64,000 nt of DNA, from the NCBI GenBank assembly GCA_008933995.1, contig WARS01000063.1, positions 374,001 to 438,000 of the forward strand. The letters are read 5' to 3'. Positions 47,383 through 60,500 of this stretch are shown here, one piece after another. Both the position numbers and the translations under genes were made by a program. A model generated the notes under the pieces. It searched no databases, was not told where the DNA came from, and worked only from the letters and a program-made list of their open reading frames with translations. This stretch comes from Datnioides undecimradiatus. Lineage: Eukaryota > Chordata > Actinopteri > Lobotiformes > Datnioididae. The stretch's first letter is position 1, and the number at the start of each line of letters is the position of its first letter.

Positions 47383-48529
47383 GTAAGTTATTATTTACAT
47401 AAAAACCAATATAGTAGGCTGGCCTAATGGCAAGAGCTTTGTGTTTAAATGATGAAACAGTAATATTGAACACAGACAAATCATGCCATTAAAAGACAAA
47501 GTAAATGAACTAATCTTGATAATTGCATATTGAATATGCAATTGTTTCTCTCCTTCAGTTTTCTTCAAGTATAATCTTAGAGGCAGTATGTGAAGAGTTG
47601 CATTAATCTCTTAGTTCAACCAATAGTTAGACTAGGGTGCAATAATGTGAGACCATCCCAAACTTTCTTGGGTGCTTTTAACAGCCCGTGGACTGATTTT
47701 TATGTGTAAATACTGTGGATGCAATCTGTGTATCATGCAACAAGGATGGATTAGTTCAGTGTCAGTTGCCTATATCATGCTAGCTAAATGCTAACAATAT
47801 GATGTATATGCAGTCTCTTGACAGTGTTGATGCAGATGCAGACTGCTGTTCATTTAACAGCCACCACTGTCGTTAATAACAAGGTTTTAATCAGGGACAC
47901 AAATTTGAGCAGTCACCAGGAATAACTAGTTAAGCATTAGTAAAGTAGGCAGGGACATTTGAAAAACACAATGGTTATGTCAGATTGCTGTTGTTTGCAG
48001 GTGCCATAGCGGGCTAAAAATGTTTGACCTCTGTGTACAACATACCGGCTTTCAGTGGCCTTCGGATGTCGGACAGGTGCTAAAATTCCCCACACTGGGA
48101 GAAACCGTTCAAGTGCTGACTGAGAGCATTTGCCAGTTTGGATTATCTCCTCCAGGGTCTCTCCACCATTCATACTCGCCATTAAGCAGACACCCTGCCT
48201 CTCAGGGAGGTGGCCTTTTATGATGACTCTTGTAGCTGCTTTGTAAAGATGCATACATGCAGGGGTTTATTGATCCAGAGTGTGTTTAATGCTGCCGTTC
48301 TATCTGCAGTGCTACCATAAGAATCTCGACATCAAGCAAATATGAACCAAGGTAAAATAGACATATGTTCGCCAGCTGCATAAATAATCACAAATACACT
48401 GAGATTTTTTGCCATTTGAAGCTTGAGTTTTTTCAAAGCGTGTATTTATTAGCAAATCAATATTTCACCATTACCGTACCATTAAATATGAAGGCGATGG
48501 GGTTGTTTCTTCCTCTCAGAAGTCTTCAG

Positions 48530-49590
48530 TGAATGCTCACTGGTGATCTTGATGATATCCGCGATGATGGTGGGAGGTGGGGATGGCTTCGCCTGGTCTT
48601 CGGTGACATCACCAAAAGGGCGACAGACCTTTGTAGTGAACCGATGCTCAAAAATTTCAACTATGGTGGGTGTGAGCAGCTGCCCTGTTAGGCATGTTAG
48701 CAGTGTGATGCTAAGCATGGTAACATAACCTTTAATACCCTCCAGCCTCACTTGCATTTAAGCTAATCAGAAGATATTAGCATACTAACACTCCCTAGAA
48801 AAACTAACAACATGGTAAACATTGCACCTGCTAAACTTAAACATTATCATTTTTTAGTATGTTAGCATGCTGATGTTAGCATTTAGCGCAAGTTAGCTGC
48901 TAGCATGGCTATAGACTCTTAGTCTTGTTCTGTTATACTCTGCAGCTGGGGTGTGCAGAGACATAATGGCTGTCGCTGAACCAAAGAGGTGGAGGCGGGA
49001 ACTCAGAGCAGAGTGAGGGAAACAGGAAATGCCAGATGTTTTCAAGCAACAGTTAAACACCTTTTACGCACACTTTGTTGTGTGTTGTATTAGCAAAGAG
49101 TGAACGAGGAGAGAGAGATTTTATCCATGCCTGGACTGTTCCTTGTAAAGCCATTTTACATGTGTGGGAGAGAGCAATACTGATCTCATACAACAACTGG
49201 TGTGTCGCATCGCCGAGGAGCATTGTAAACATATGAATGCAAGTCTGTAGCCATTCCCTCTGTACGGTAATTTACTTTGTAAATGTTTGAAAAATAAACC
49301 CCACACACTCACTAATTTCAGTTTTTATACTTTAAGTCAGTTTAAGTTTTAGCTCTCAGAGTAAAAGCTCCAAATCTTTTGTGCAGGAGTTGGCAGGATG
49401 GACCCTGGTGTTTGTGGTACATACCCATCCTCCAAAAAAAAAAGGGATCAGGGGCCTCCCGTCGTCCATGTCTCTTAACTCAGCTCACTGACACATCCGC
49501 CTGGTCCTGATCAAAATGGGACATCTTCTTGGCATTTAAGGAAGAGGCAATACAAAATGTTCTCACCACGGCTCTAATGAACAGGAGTAA
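48530..49590 (+). pseudogene. parp14: PARP14-like copy B, second macrodomain (pieces)
   Basis: Pieces equivalent to copy A 39.2-40.3 kb, including GDLDDIRDDGGR-type and GRMDPGVCGTYPSS-type readings in shifting frames. An A-run (about 49433-49444) interrupts the last piece. Confidence 0.55.
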
Positions 49591-49864
49591 CAGACAGCCT
49601 TCTTCTTTTGTGGTCGTTTACAAGTATGTCAGAAATCTGCTATGTCAATAGGAATTTTCAATGATTGTTGACCTTAAACCTGTCTTGCAGTGTCAGTGCC
49701 ACAAGTGCATCAAGTGCAACAACAGCAGCCTTTTTCATCCATAATCACAGACCTGAGCAATGTCCAAACTCCTTCTAGAAGTAGGCAGTCTGTTTTCCTG
49801 TTCTGGGTCTGTCTAGGGGCGTTAACAAGCGCCATAAATGACTGAAGGATCTATATCAAGCTCA

Positions 49865-50305
49865 GTGCTCACACAACCTACAAAAAAGAAGGCTGGAAGG
49901 CCTCACAAAAGGCGACATGCAGGTTAAACAGCTGGTGGACACCCAGGGGCTGTATCTACAGATGCACCAGTCAGGCCATGGGAGTTTAACAGTGAGTGGG
50001 TTAAAAGATGGGGTCAACCAAGTGATGCAGAAGATCAGTGCATCCCTGCATGGCAGGCTGAGAAGAGAGATGAGAGTCAGGAGGAGGATTTGTACATCCG
50101 TGTGGCTTGGTGCATCCTGGGACGCATAACGGCAGCTGGGAAAGACTTCCGAAAAGAGCAAATTACAACTTGGAGAATAATGATATAGCAGGAGGGATAG
50201 CAGATGCACAGGGCACCACATGGAATGTGGATCTACAAAAGGTTAGGCCACAAGACCATTAACCAGACAGGCGGCGAGGCTGAAAGCGACTTCAGAATCT
50301 GCCAG
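49865..50305 (+). pseudogene. parp14: PARP14-like copy B, KH-like end and WWE exon
   Basis: Reads KQLVDTQGLYLQMHQSGHG, LKDGVNQVMQKISASLHG, then in another frame the WWE part to TTWNVDL; donor GTGAGA at 50306. Copy B retains DGVN where copy A has a deletion (LKMDN). Confidence 0.7.
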
Positions 50306-50814
50306 GTGAGAGGATGATTCAAGATGACATTTTTAGCATGCTAAAAAAAGAGCCCGACTAGGCCAATAACAGCATTTATATTTGAAGTTTATGAAAATTT
50401 AAATGACCTTTGATGAGAATCAGATGTTTTTGAAAACAGTAGCAGTAAATCAAAATTTTAAACACTAACAAACTTTTGCGCTATTCATCTGGTTCAAACA
50501 ACCAAGAAGTTATCAATTAATCATAAAAATGTGGCTTTAAACTGATAAAAGTCAACAGCAATATTGAAAATAGTGATGTAAAAGGGACATGATGATTCCA
50601 TTGGAGACCAAATGAAACCGATAACAAACTGTTAGGAACATCTGAGATATTGTAAGGACACAACTCAGCAACATATTTAACATATGGGTCTTTGCAGAAC
50701 TTTGCTTCTTAATGGAAAAGTAAATAAATAGTCATAACCATAATTAGAAACACAACTTACATTCACTGTAAATATCTGACATTTTCTATTCGTTTTACCT
50801 TCCTACTTTTTCAG

Positions 50815-50947
50815 ACTTCACCTCCCTCTGTACTGGGATAACATGGCTGCTGGTGAAGAGATATCAAGGTAATTGGGACTCTGTGACTCAAGAGTACCAG
50901 ACAGTGAAGCAGGCCTTCAACCAAACTACCACCAGACTGTGTTGAAG
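50815..50947 (+). pseudogene. parp14: PARP14-like copy B, first ART exon
   Basis: Matches copy A 41454-41580 (YWDNMAAGE, YQTVKQAFNQTT), with indels that break the frame in between. Confidence 0.65.
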
Positions 50948-51068
50948 GTGGGCTGCTTCCTGTTGTGTCACATTTTAAATCTCTATATGGTATTATTGTT
51001 TTGACCCATAAACAATGTGTACTGGAAGCTCCAGAGTAGAAGGTCAGTTTATCTACCTCCCTTGATAG

Positions 51069-51249
51069 ATCCAAGCGGCTTGCAGAATCTCCATCTCTGC
51101 GACACGCCTCTGAGAAGTACAGAGAAGAATATTTGGAGAAGAGCAGCAGCAGGATGCAATTGAAAGCTTCTGTTCACAGGGCGACCAAGAAGAAAAACTG
51201 CAAGGCCATCATGAAAACTGGGTTCAACAGAGCTTCGCTGGGCAGAATG
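51069..51249 (+). pseudogene. parp14: PARP14-like copy B, ART exon with NAD-contact loop
   Basis: Keeps a segment reading YREEYLEK, a histidine-bearing loop read as HRATKKKN, then CKAIMKTGFNR, and a GTGAAT donor at 51250. This holds the first residue of the H-Y-(E/other) catalytic motif of PARPs. Indels remain around the loop. Confidence 0.6.
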
Positions 51250-51798
51250 GTGAATCTTTTGGACCAGTCCAAAGAACAAGTTCCATTATTTCCTCAGTGC
51301 AGGATCTGACCCAAAATAGGTATAATACAGTGACATCTGGGCAGTCTGGCCAAAAATATATCACATAGTCTTTGACCAGACTTGAAATAATTGATAACAT
51401 AAGCAAAAGAAACAACCAGTCAAATAGAATTAACATCCAACATGTTGCAATGTTTTCCCCAAAAGGGAAAGGGAAGGAAGAGCCCTGTGAAGTGAAATTG
51501 ATCTCATCATCGACATCTAGTTGACAACAGATGCATCGGCGTAAAAGAAGGACCTTTTGTAGGAGTTGGAGAATGTTTGTTAGCCTACTTTGACTTTAGT
51601 TAACCAGTAATTTCTTACGGTTTGTATATTGTATAGAGTATAGAGTATATAGGTTGAGTATAGAGTGTTGTTAGTAACCACCATCCCATCTCTCATTCAG
51701 CGTAGGTTTAACTATAGAATTGACGAATGATACTGAAGGAAGACACTGTTTACGTGTGAGGTCTTGTTGGTAATTCTCTATGTCCTCTTATTTTTCAG

Positions 51799-52100
51799 CG
51801 GCGTCGTATGGTCATGGAACCTACTTTGCTGTAAATGCACCAGCTACTCAACCCACCCAACCTCATAAACCAGCTGCTGATCACGCAGTTGATGTTTATG
51901 GCCGAGTCTGACTGGCATCTACTCTCAGGGAGCCACAGCGACGCCAGAAGGTCCGCCGCTTCTCAGGGGCCTGCATTCACAAAACCGCTGCGACAGTGTG
52001 GTGGACGCATTAGACAAGCCCAACATGTATGTTGTGTTTCATGACAGCCAAGCAGCATACCCAGACTACCTCTCATCACCTTCAGGTGATTGTGCCAGAA
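51799..52100 (+). pseudogene. parp14: PARP14-like copy B, last ART exon
   Basis: Begins with TSYGHGTYFAVNA in one frame; later MYVVFHDS and AYPDYLSS are readable in others, near the C-terminus of the PARP fold. Confidence 0.65.
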
Positions 52101-52484
52101 ACCAGAGTTGGGTTTAGAGTTTAGAGTGTGAATGCAAAAGGAGATGCAAGACCAACAACTCAGAGTCTACGGCTTTTGCTCAGGGTTTTTACCACAATGC
52201 TACTTGCAACACTCATTCTTACCCAAGCCAGGATTTGTAGGGCAACTTTTTAATCATACAGGTAAAACAGGAGCACATGTAAACTAGCGTTGCAAGTTGG
52301 GAAGCACAAAGTAATATGGAGGATCGATACAGAGTGTCAGTCTGTGATCTAAACTGCTCAACTTAACTCCAGGGAACATGTTTCCATCTACTAACGTTAA
52401 GTTGATTGTAGCAAAACAGCATAGTCGTCTTAAAGAGTGTATTTCTTAAAGTCAACTGTTACAGACACAAGGTTGGGATGATTA

Positions 52485-52880
52485 GATGTTGGTGGTCATA
52501 GGTCACTGTGACCTCACAAAACATGTTTTTTGCATTGTGTACGCAATATCTCAGGAATGCACCGAGCTAATCCCTTCAACTCTGCACAAATGTGAACTTT
52601 AACTCAAAGATTAGTGTGGTGGTCTGTGACCTCACAGGTCTTCAAGTCCCTTGGATCACCACATTTGTTGGATTAAACAGTCAAACATTTTGGTGGTGTA
52701 AGGTCAAGGTTATTGTGACCCTCTTGTTTCTGTAAAGGCAATAAATCAGAAGTTTACATAACATCTGCATAAAACTTTTGGCTCAAGGAAGAAGTGGTTA
52801 AATTTCAGTGGTCATAGGTCAAAGTCACTGTGACCTCACAGAACATGGTTAGTGCCTTGTGAAAACAAAATCTCAAGAAT
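52485..52880. repeat. tandem repeat with GGTCACTGTGACC palindrome (unit B)
   Basis: Counterpart of the repeat at 42.9-43.3 kb, with one perfect palindrome at 52501-52513 and a related GTCACTGTGACC near 52815. Confidence 0.7.
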
Positions 52881-54123
52881 GCCTGTTCAAAAAGTTAATA
52901 AAGGTGATAACATGGAATAAGCTGAAATTTATTATAATTGGTTAAAGAGATTTTAGAATTCAGAGGTTATATTACGAACAAATTCTGCAGATTTCTGTTT
53001 GGTGGAGTTTAAGTTTTAAATAACTATAGAGGGCAAAACTAAGCAAATGTAGGAGAGCGTTGTAGAGGTGCCTTTTTCCAAGCTTTGCCTTTAAAAAACT
53101 AGATAATAAACGATGGCCGTAAAAAAAAAATGCTCAAAAACTGGAAAGTGCATGTAATTTCACCATCCATCAGTGGTCCTAAAGCTTTTTATTGGTACAT
53201 GTTGCCTTTGGTCTTAATGTTTTCAGTGAAAAGATCTCTTGAAGTTAGTCTATAGTGTAAATCAAAAGATATCTTTCCTGTTCAGCCTGCCTCGTGCCAC
53301 CATTGTAATTCCTTTATAAATGAGGATGTTTCACTAATGCACTTTAGTTTCTTTTTCCCTAGATGTTTGTGATCAAGGAGGTTTTTCTGTTTTACACATT
53401 TAATGATATGTTTATTTATTGATAAACAATATCCAAAATGAGCAATAATAAAAAACACATTTTACAGCATTGAGATCTTTTTATTTGAATTGATATTTGT
53501 TCTGGTACAAAGGAAGAAATGAGAAGAAACAGATGATTATTGTAATAGCTTGACAAAGAGCTCTGAACAGGTTTCAAGCAGGAACCTTGATACTTCAGTT
53601 TTTCATGGCTGTGGCTGCAAAAATTAAGTTTAAAGCTACATTAGAGGAGAATTTACTTAAAATGACTTGGAAATTTGTCTCAGAAGTTGGTGAAGATCTT
53701 AACTGAGTGAAAAGTAAAAAGTTGATATTGGACTTGCGTCACAAATTTTTATCAGAAAACATCTCTTGTGGGTTGATCATGTCTGTTGGGCTTCAAAAGG
53801 TGAGCAATGTTGGCTAAAATGTGACTTCATAAAATGATAAAATATCAATTACTGTGTGTCTGTTACAACTTGTGTTGGATACAATCATGCCCCTGGTAGA
53901 CAAAAATGACTAGGACAGCTTTAACATAAACATATTTTGCCAAATGCGTCCTTTTGTACTCTTTTAAGTAAATAAATGCTCTCTGAGTATTAAACACCAC
54001 CCAAAATTGTTGTTTTCTTCTCACATTATGGTAAATTATTGACTTATTGTCTTTTTATGAAGAAGGTAATGAATAAGTGAATTACGGGGAGATTTTGGAC
54101 AAAATTAAGTAGCAGTCTATAGA

Positions 54124-54175
54124 TTTTAGATTTTAGATTTAGATTTAGATGTCCTTTATTAGTCCCACACGCCCA
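54124..54175. repeat. retroelement-tail-like repeat (TTTAGA)n
   Basis: Short tandem AGATTTTAGATTTAGATT followed by GTCCTTTATTAGTCCCACA. On the minus strand this is GGGACTAATAAAGGAC plus a short tandem tail, the look of a LINE 3' end in fish. Present in unit B only. Confidence 0.5.
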
Positions 54176-54225
54176 AATATAATTTCGTCCTGTCTCTCTT
54201 TTCTTCTCTTTAACTGTCAAAATGC

Positions 54226-54231
54226 TTTATT
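54226..54231 (-). terminator. candidate poly(A) signal for f13a1
   Basis: AATAAA on the minus strand, 197 bp past the f13a1 stop codon. A second one lies at 54155-54160. Both fall inside the end of the tandem unit B. Confidence 0.4.
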
Positions 54232-54427
54232 GTATTGCTTAGCACTAAAATGTGTTGAGTAGCTGCTTTTTTTTTAACATGCACTCTGAGTAAAACTAAA
54301 CTATTGTTGTATAAAAAGCGGAGCTACACCTGTTAAACTGCCATAAGCCTACAGTTACTATGTTATTGACCTATATTTTTGGTTAAAGTGTGAGAGAGCT
54401 GAAAGACTGGATGGCTGTCGGCATTCC

Positions 54428-54569
54428 TCAGGGCATGACGTTGACCGACACCTGGCCGAAGACCTGCCTGAGAGCAGGACAGTCCAGAGTGGCGAACACC
54501 CTGGTGTTGCCGGCCCTCCGCGGGGTGAAGGACTCGCTCCAGGTCAGGGAGGAGCCTGCAGGGATCATG
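54428..54569 (-). CDS. f13a1: f13a1 last exon
   Basis: 142 bp encoding [34 protein letters not shown] and TGA at 54428-54430. The opposite strand is also open for 95 codons, but the factor XIII match and splice phase decide the strand. Confidence 0.93.
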
Positions 54570-57500
54570 CTGAAACCAGGAGGGTTGACGTTAGATGGCA
54601 GAAAGACTGAGCTGGTTTTTGGTGTCATTTCAAAGATCATCAAAGACATCAAAAATATGAATAATATTTTGTAATAATAGTATAAAACATGCTTAAACCT
54701 GCAGTAACTTGTGTTTTTGTCCTTTTTCGAACATTGCTATATTAACTTTTGCTTATTTACACATTCACAATCATCCATTCAATGCAGCTGCAGTTCTAGG
54801 CTTTAAGTAAAGAAAGAAAAGGTATTTTAGAGATATGCAGCAGAACATTTTCTCAAAGAGACCAACAGGAATCCATGACTTTATTAATTGATGCATTAAA
54901 TCGTAATGAGTCATAAATTAGTTATATATTTTTTAAGTGTATCTTTTGCACCCTTATTTTAAAGTGTTACCAAAGAACCTAACCTTTCTTCTTTTGCAGT
55001 ATTTGTTAAAAAATCAAATGGACATGGTTGGTTTATGAATAAAATGCAACTAAATTCTGAGCATAAAGTAGTCTACGTTCCATAATTTCTGTGGTGAAAA
55101 ATACAGTTTTAGAGTTTTATGTAATTTGAATATCAGATCAGTAATGGCTGTGCGGTTTCAGTTCAGGTAGTGAATTTCTTTTAAAATGCAAATGAGAGGC
55201 CAGAAGCCCATCATAACAATTTTTAGCTGCACAGCCTACACACTGATATGAACGGATGAATAAAAGCTGTAACCTCATGAAATATTGAACCACCTTTCAT
55301 TTGAGGTGAAATCTGGACTTTTATTTTCTTTTTTTCTATAAAAATATTTTATAAAGTAGCAGGTTTGAATTGTAAAAGACATAAGATTAAACACACACAC
55401 CTATTTCCTTTGTGCTGAGCTCACCTGTAATATTTGGACTTGGGTAGCATGACCCCGGGTCCTTCCATGCGAATGTAGACGCCCTCCAAGCTGAAGGTGA
55501 AGGGGTTTGTAAAGTTCAAAGTCGTTATCATCTCTTCATTCACTCTGCCCCCGCCAGACACCTGATGTACACACAGGAAGTCAATACAATTGTGACAAAT
55601 CCCCCCGTTAAGACTTATTAACATAAACAAAGGATTTAAAGTCAATTTCTCAAATTAAGTGGCCACACGAGTGTGATTACATCCAGGAACAGTTCGTTGT
55701 CGGAGAGAGAAAGTGGTAGAAATACATTTTTGTATCTTTACGTGATTAGACACTGATTAGATTTGTGTAGGAATCAATAAAAGAAAGCCAGATTTCAGAC
55801 CTCAAGCGTGATTTTGGGATTGTGCAGGGTGACGACTTTCATGGCGGTGACAATCTGGCCGGTCTCCTTGACCTTCCCAGTAGCAATGAAGTGGAGGTTG
55901 GCCTGTTCCACCAGATGCTTCATGTAGTTCTTTGCCTCGACCACAACCAACTCCTTCACACCTGGAGAACACAAAAAGACAGTACTGCTCTGTCTGCTTT
56001 GACCTTTTCTCCAATGACTTTATGTTTTGAAGCCTATTTTAGTATCTCATAGACAGAGGACTGAGGTTTATTAGGTGTCTAATTATTCTAAAAGAGATAG
56101 ATATTCTTGATAATGTCGATGTTGTGGTCTGGGGTTGCAGAACGAACACAAGGTGCGACCAGAAAGGTTCTAAGACCACAGTTCCTGTTAATAATGTGAA
56201 TGCAGCAGTTACCAGCAGTAACTGCCATGATTCAGCATTGCACCTTAGATCAACATCAGGACCTGTGTGACGTGTCTCTGTGACCACTTGCAAATGGTGT
56301 GCAGCTGTGCAACCATGGACCTTAAGGTGTCAAACCCAAGCTTCAGTTTGAGGATCACCTTGAGTGATGGAGGCAGACGCAATGGTCCATGCCAACCAAC
56401 CGTTCTCATTGGACTGCGACTTCTTCCTGTTTCCCGAAATGAAATTCATTTTCACTCACTTTTGTTGGGGCCAATCGTCACTGTGGGATCCCTGAACAGG
56501 AACTCGGAGCTGGTGACGCCGGTGTAATACACCACGCTCCCGCTGATGTAGGCGTCCACGGTGCGGCGCTGGTTGCTGCGGTTTATGAACTCCAGGCTCA
56601 GCTCAAAGTCGTCACCCACACTGATCTCCAAGGTGGGCAGGACCAGGTCCACATCAGCAAGAGGAGGACTGGACTTCTCTCGTTTACAGCCGTACTCCTC
56701 TGCTTTTTCCAGAACAGTCCGCTCCTCAGTGCTCCCTAGATTGAATGATTGAAACATATATGTTAAGGTGTTTTAATCTTTGTTCTGGGTTTTTGTGTTC
56801 TGGGTTTTTGTGTTTGTGGTTTTCTGCATTAATTCTGCATATGTGGAAGAATCAGGACTTTTTCATTGCTTGAGAGGAAAATAGTCCCAGTTGCCTAGTA
56901 ACAAAATGCCCTCATCTTCCAGCAGACCAGATCCTTTTTGTCAAATTCCTGCCAAATTTGTGGTAAATAAAGCGCTACAATTGCCCTTGCAAGTATTCTG
57001 GTCCATTTCGGTGTGCCAGCTCTGGCTCAAAATCAAGAATGAATGATGCCAGTTGGAGCTGATTTCCAACCGAAAAGGGCCCAAGTCCAAAACCCTAAAA
57101 CCATGCCAGCTTCGGAGCACATGGCTTGTCCTCTGGTACCAGCTGTGTCAACACTCAGCCAGCCTCATCCCAATTTGACTCTGTACCTGGAGTTGTTGCA
57201 CAATATGAAAAACTGAATTCCTCTTAAACTTAGGCGACAGCATTTAAAAATGGTTTAACATCACAGACCCTCAGGAAACTTGTAATGATCGGTGATGTCG
57301 CGGCGGGTCACATCTCCTGCAGCTTTGGTCAAAACCATACGGCCAACATGACTCTGGTTCACTTTGACCGGCTCCAGGGTCCCATCTCTACTCCGGGAAT
57401 AAAACACAACATCGCTGTTGACCTGTAAATAAAAATAACAGAGATTATCCCAAAAAAACTTGGATCTGACCTGAACTGGGGACAAGCTCCAACAGAGATA

Positions 57501-60500
57501 ATTCAATACTGAGTAAATAATAGACTGACTGTGACTGACTGTTTGAGAAGAGACCAACAAGTGTGTTAAATTCTGTTAAATGCAGGTACTTTTTCAGCAA
57601 TTTCAGAGAAAATATTTAACCTCTTACTGAAAATTGTCATTTAAAAGGCTCACCTCAGCAAACACGAAGCCAGCATCAAATGGGTAGCATATCTGCCCAT
57701 GTTTGATGGCCTTGACTGACGCAGGACCACATCTGTACATGCCTTTGTGGAGAAAAAGACAGAAAACAACAATCCCTTTACGCCATTTCACTGCATTAAT
57801 ATATATAATATACATTACAGCCCCAAAGAGAAGCCACCAGGTATTTCATGTAAATATAGTTTACCATCGCTGGTCTCCTGTGGCGTTGCATCCACGACCT
57901 GCCAGCCCCCAAATCCAACAGGGAGGTCTGGTCTGGACATGTAGCACTCATTCCAGCAGTGATAGTTCCTGAAAATGACAAAGATGAATTATGTATCCAG
58001 CAAATTTGATTACTTATGAGGTTTTGGATTAAAAAAAACACACTATTTTTAAGTTTTCAGTACTCAAGATCTAAAGGTTTATCCTCTGAGGAGCATGAAC
58101 ATGCTGTATAAAATTTCATACCAAGTTGCTGATTGGATTTTGAAATTGGAAAGAGGTAAGGAAGTAACCAATTATATTAGGATTCATCCTCTGAGGATGA
58201 TGAATAACCACAACAGATTTTATTAAAATAAAAATCTTACTTTGTTTTAAAAATACTATAGTCATGAACCAAACTGAAACGGGAGTGTAGGTGTTACCTA
58301 AAAAGCCACACATCAGGAAGAATCCTCTGGGGACCATGAGCAACCATACCAACTCGTAATCTGAACACGTGCTGTTGGCATATTTTGTGGTGGACTGTGT
58401 GTAATTAAGCTACGTAGAAGATGTTTTACCAGATTGAGTCTTTGGTGCGACTGCGGTCGATCCTGCCGTTGTCGTCCAGGATGATGTCAGTTTTCAGGTT
58501 TCCGTCGTTGTCATGAGCGGAGTAGTAGTTGGTGACGACGCGAGCAGGGATGCCCAGGCAACGCAGGACTAGACAGATGAGAAGAGACTGAAATCAAGGA
58601 ATGAACAGACCCAAACAGAAGGTCCCCTGACTGAATGAATGGCCCAAAGTATCTAACTATATTATGCTTTCTTCACTATCCCCTTGAGCCTTGGATTGAA
58701 ATAATACTGTCTGTTAATTGGCTCCGTGTTGGCCGGACACAGGACGTCCTGGAGGGGCGGCGAGCCGAGCTGCTGACCTTTTTTCCACTGAGGTCATGAA
58801 AAACATTAGAAGATGTTTAAAGAGCACTGCCGGGATTCGGTCAAGGTCTCACAGGTGTTGAAGACAGCGGCGTAGACCCAGCACTGGGCGTAGCAAACTG
58901 GCATCTTGCTGCCGGAGTAGTTGAGCAGGATTTCAGTACTGCCTGTCCAGGAAGTGGGCGCCACGCCGTAGATGTAGTCGCCGCTCCAGTTCCCCACCAG
59001 CACGCCATCGTCATCCCGAGAGTTCAGCTAAGCACAGCAAAGAAGTTTATTGTTCTGATGAAGTGTTGGGTGTGTTTTTGAAGATCACTAGAGCCCTAGT
59101 TTAAATTCAAGTGTCACGGAAACAAGCCAGTTGGTCATTAACCTAATAATGTACATTTTACTGCACAGTAAACATAACTCATGCATCTGTTTTGTGCGTT
59201 TGAGGGTTTTTTTCTCACCATAGCCGACGCCTTTCTGGTCACCTTGATGGGGTCTCCTCGGTTGGTGATGGGCATGTCAGACCGGTCCATGATGTACAGG
59301 CAGGCGTCCAGGACTCCGTAGTTAAACTAGGAAAGTGGAAAACTTTAGTTAAAAATGTAAAATACTTTGTAGAGCAGTGATGAAGCCCTCAATCAGTATT
59401 TCTCCTACCTGTCCATAGTTCCAGTTTCTCTCCGCGATGTCGTCGAAGGCACCGTGGTAAATGATGCCCATCTCGTTCATCACGCACTCCTGCCTCTCCT
59501 CCTCATCATCCAGAAACACAGCATCAGCTGAGGAAACATGGACAGGTCGTGTTTGCGTGTGTAAAAGCATGAAATTGAGACTGAAGCTGATTTTCAGGAG
59601 GCCCAAACCAACCGGCCACCCAGGGATTGAAGAGGATGTAGAGGTTTCGTGAGTCGTCCCGTCTGGTCCTACGGATGCCGAAGGGCGTCATCACAGCCAC
59701 ATACATCTGGTACTTCCCCACGATGCAGTCCGCCGCAGGGGTGATGCCCATGGTGACCGTGTTGTCAGAGGTGTTTGTCAGGCGACCTTTCCAGGAGCTT
59801 TGGCGCTCCTCGGTGGGGAAGACCGGGATATAAGTGCCTTTGCTGTACTGAGGGCTGGAGCCTGAGGCGAACACACAATCAGAGAAGTAGGAAATAAGTT
59901 GAAAGTGAGAGAGGAGGGAGCCTTGTTTTGAATTAAAACTTTGATCCAACAATACCCAACATGATGATTTTTATATTGTAATTATGTAACAATGATTCAG
60001 GTCCATACAGTGTGCAATGAACTCAATTATGAATTCTTTGGATTGGCTAAGTCAGGGGTTTACAAACAAGAAAAACAAAACTGTGCCAGGCAGAATAGGC
60101 TTGTCTTTTATCTTTTGTTACTTTAAGCGTAAAAATATTCAAATAAACTGTTAAAAATGAAAAAATCCATTTAATTGAACCCCCGACAGTCGGCCAAAAA
60201 GCAAAAATGTGAACATTTTCATCCAAAACTGCATCTTTTAAGCAACAATTACCCCCTTTTTCTACCACAATTAATGTTAATAACCAGTCCAGTAACTAAA
60301 CATCTCTGCATCATGAAGTAACAGCTCAAAACTTTGCAACAATACACACCTTTTTTAAACAATGCTGGCAAGAAAATAGTCAAAGACAGCGAGCCTTACA
60401 CCTGCTGAGCATTTATCTTGATAATGAGATAAATGTTTGCTGATGTGGCATCGTATCTTAAAACCATTTTAACTTTTAATGCCTGTACATGGCTACAAAA

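Larger units (their letters stand above)
45599..52110 (+). pseudogene. parp14: PARP14-like gene, copy B (frame-disrupted)
   Basis: Same domain order as copy A: ATG at 45599 with MDDYKHAVSEADDL; AEPRVDVSFIQRPGKTAG and YSENVNKLRKVLHDFQM (46.5-46.6 kb); macrodomain exon about 47163-47382; second macrodomain pieces at 48.5-49.6 kb; KQLVDTQGLYLQMHQSGHG and WWE at about 49.87-50.3 kb; ART exons at 50815-50947, 51069-51249 and about 51799-52100. Splice sites are kept but the frame breaks many times, mostly at places different from copy A. It retains the ART loop segment (KKNCKAIMKTGFNR in one frame) that copy A lacks. Either a degenerate paralogue or low-accuracy sequence of a real parp14-like gene. 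Confidence 0.82.
44513..54262. repeat. tandem duplication, unit B (about 9.75 kb)
   Basis: Second unit of the tandem pair, starting with the same TCTTTAGCTTCAGAGCATG and ending at the same GTTGAGTAG. Extra sequence relative to unit A includes about 480 bp near 44905-45388, about 190 bp near 53521-53715 and about 100 bp of coding sequence near 51145-51249. Unit A has about 125 bp near 39415-39540 that B lacks. Confidence 0.9.

Noticed and set aside
54390-54674. 95-codon plus-strand open frame
   Set aside because: It is the antisense of the f13a1 last exon, whose strand is fixed by family similarity and splice phase.
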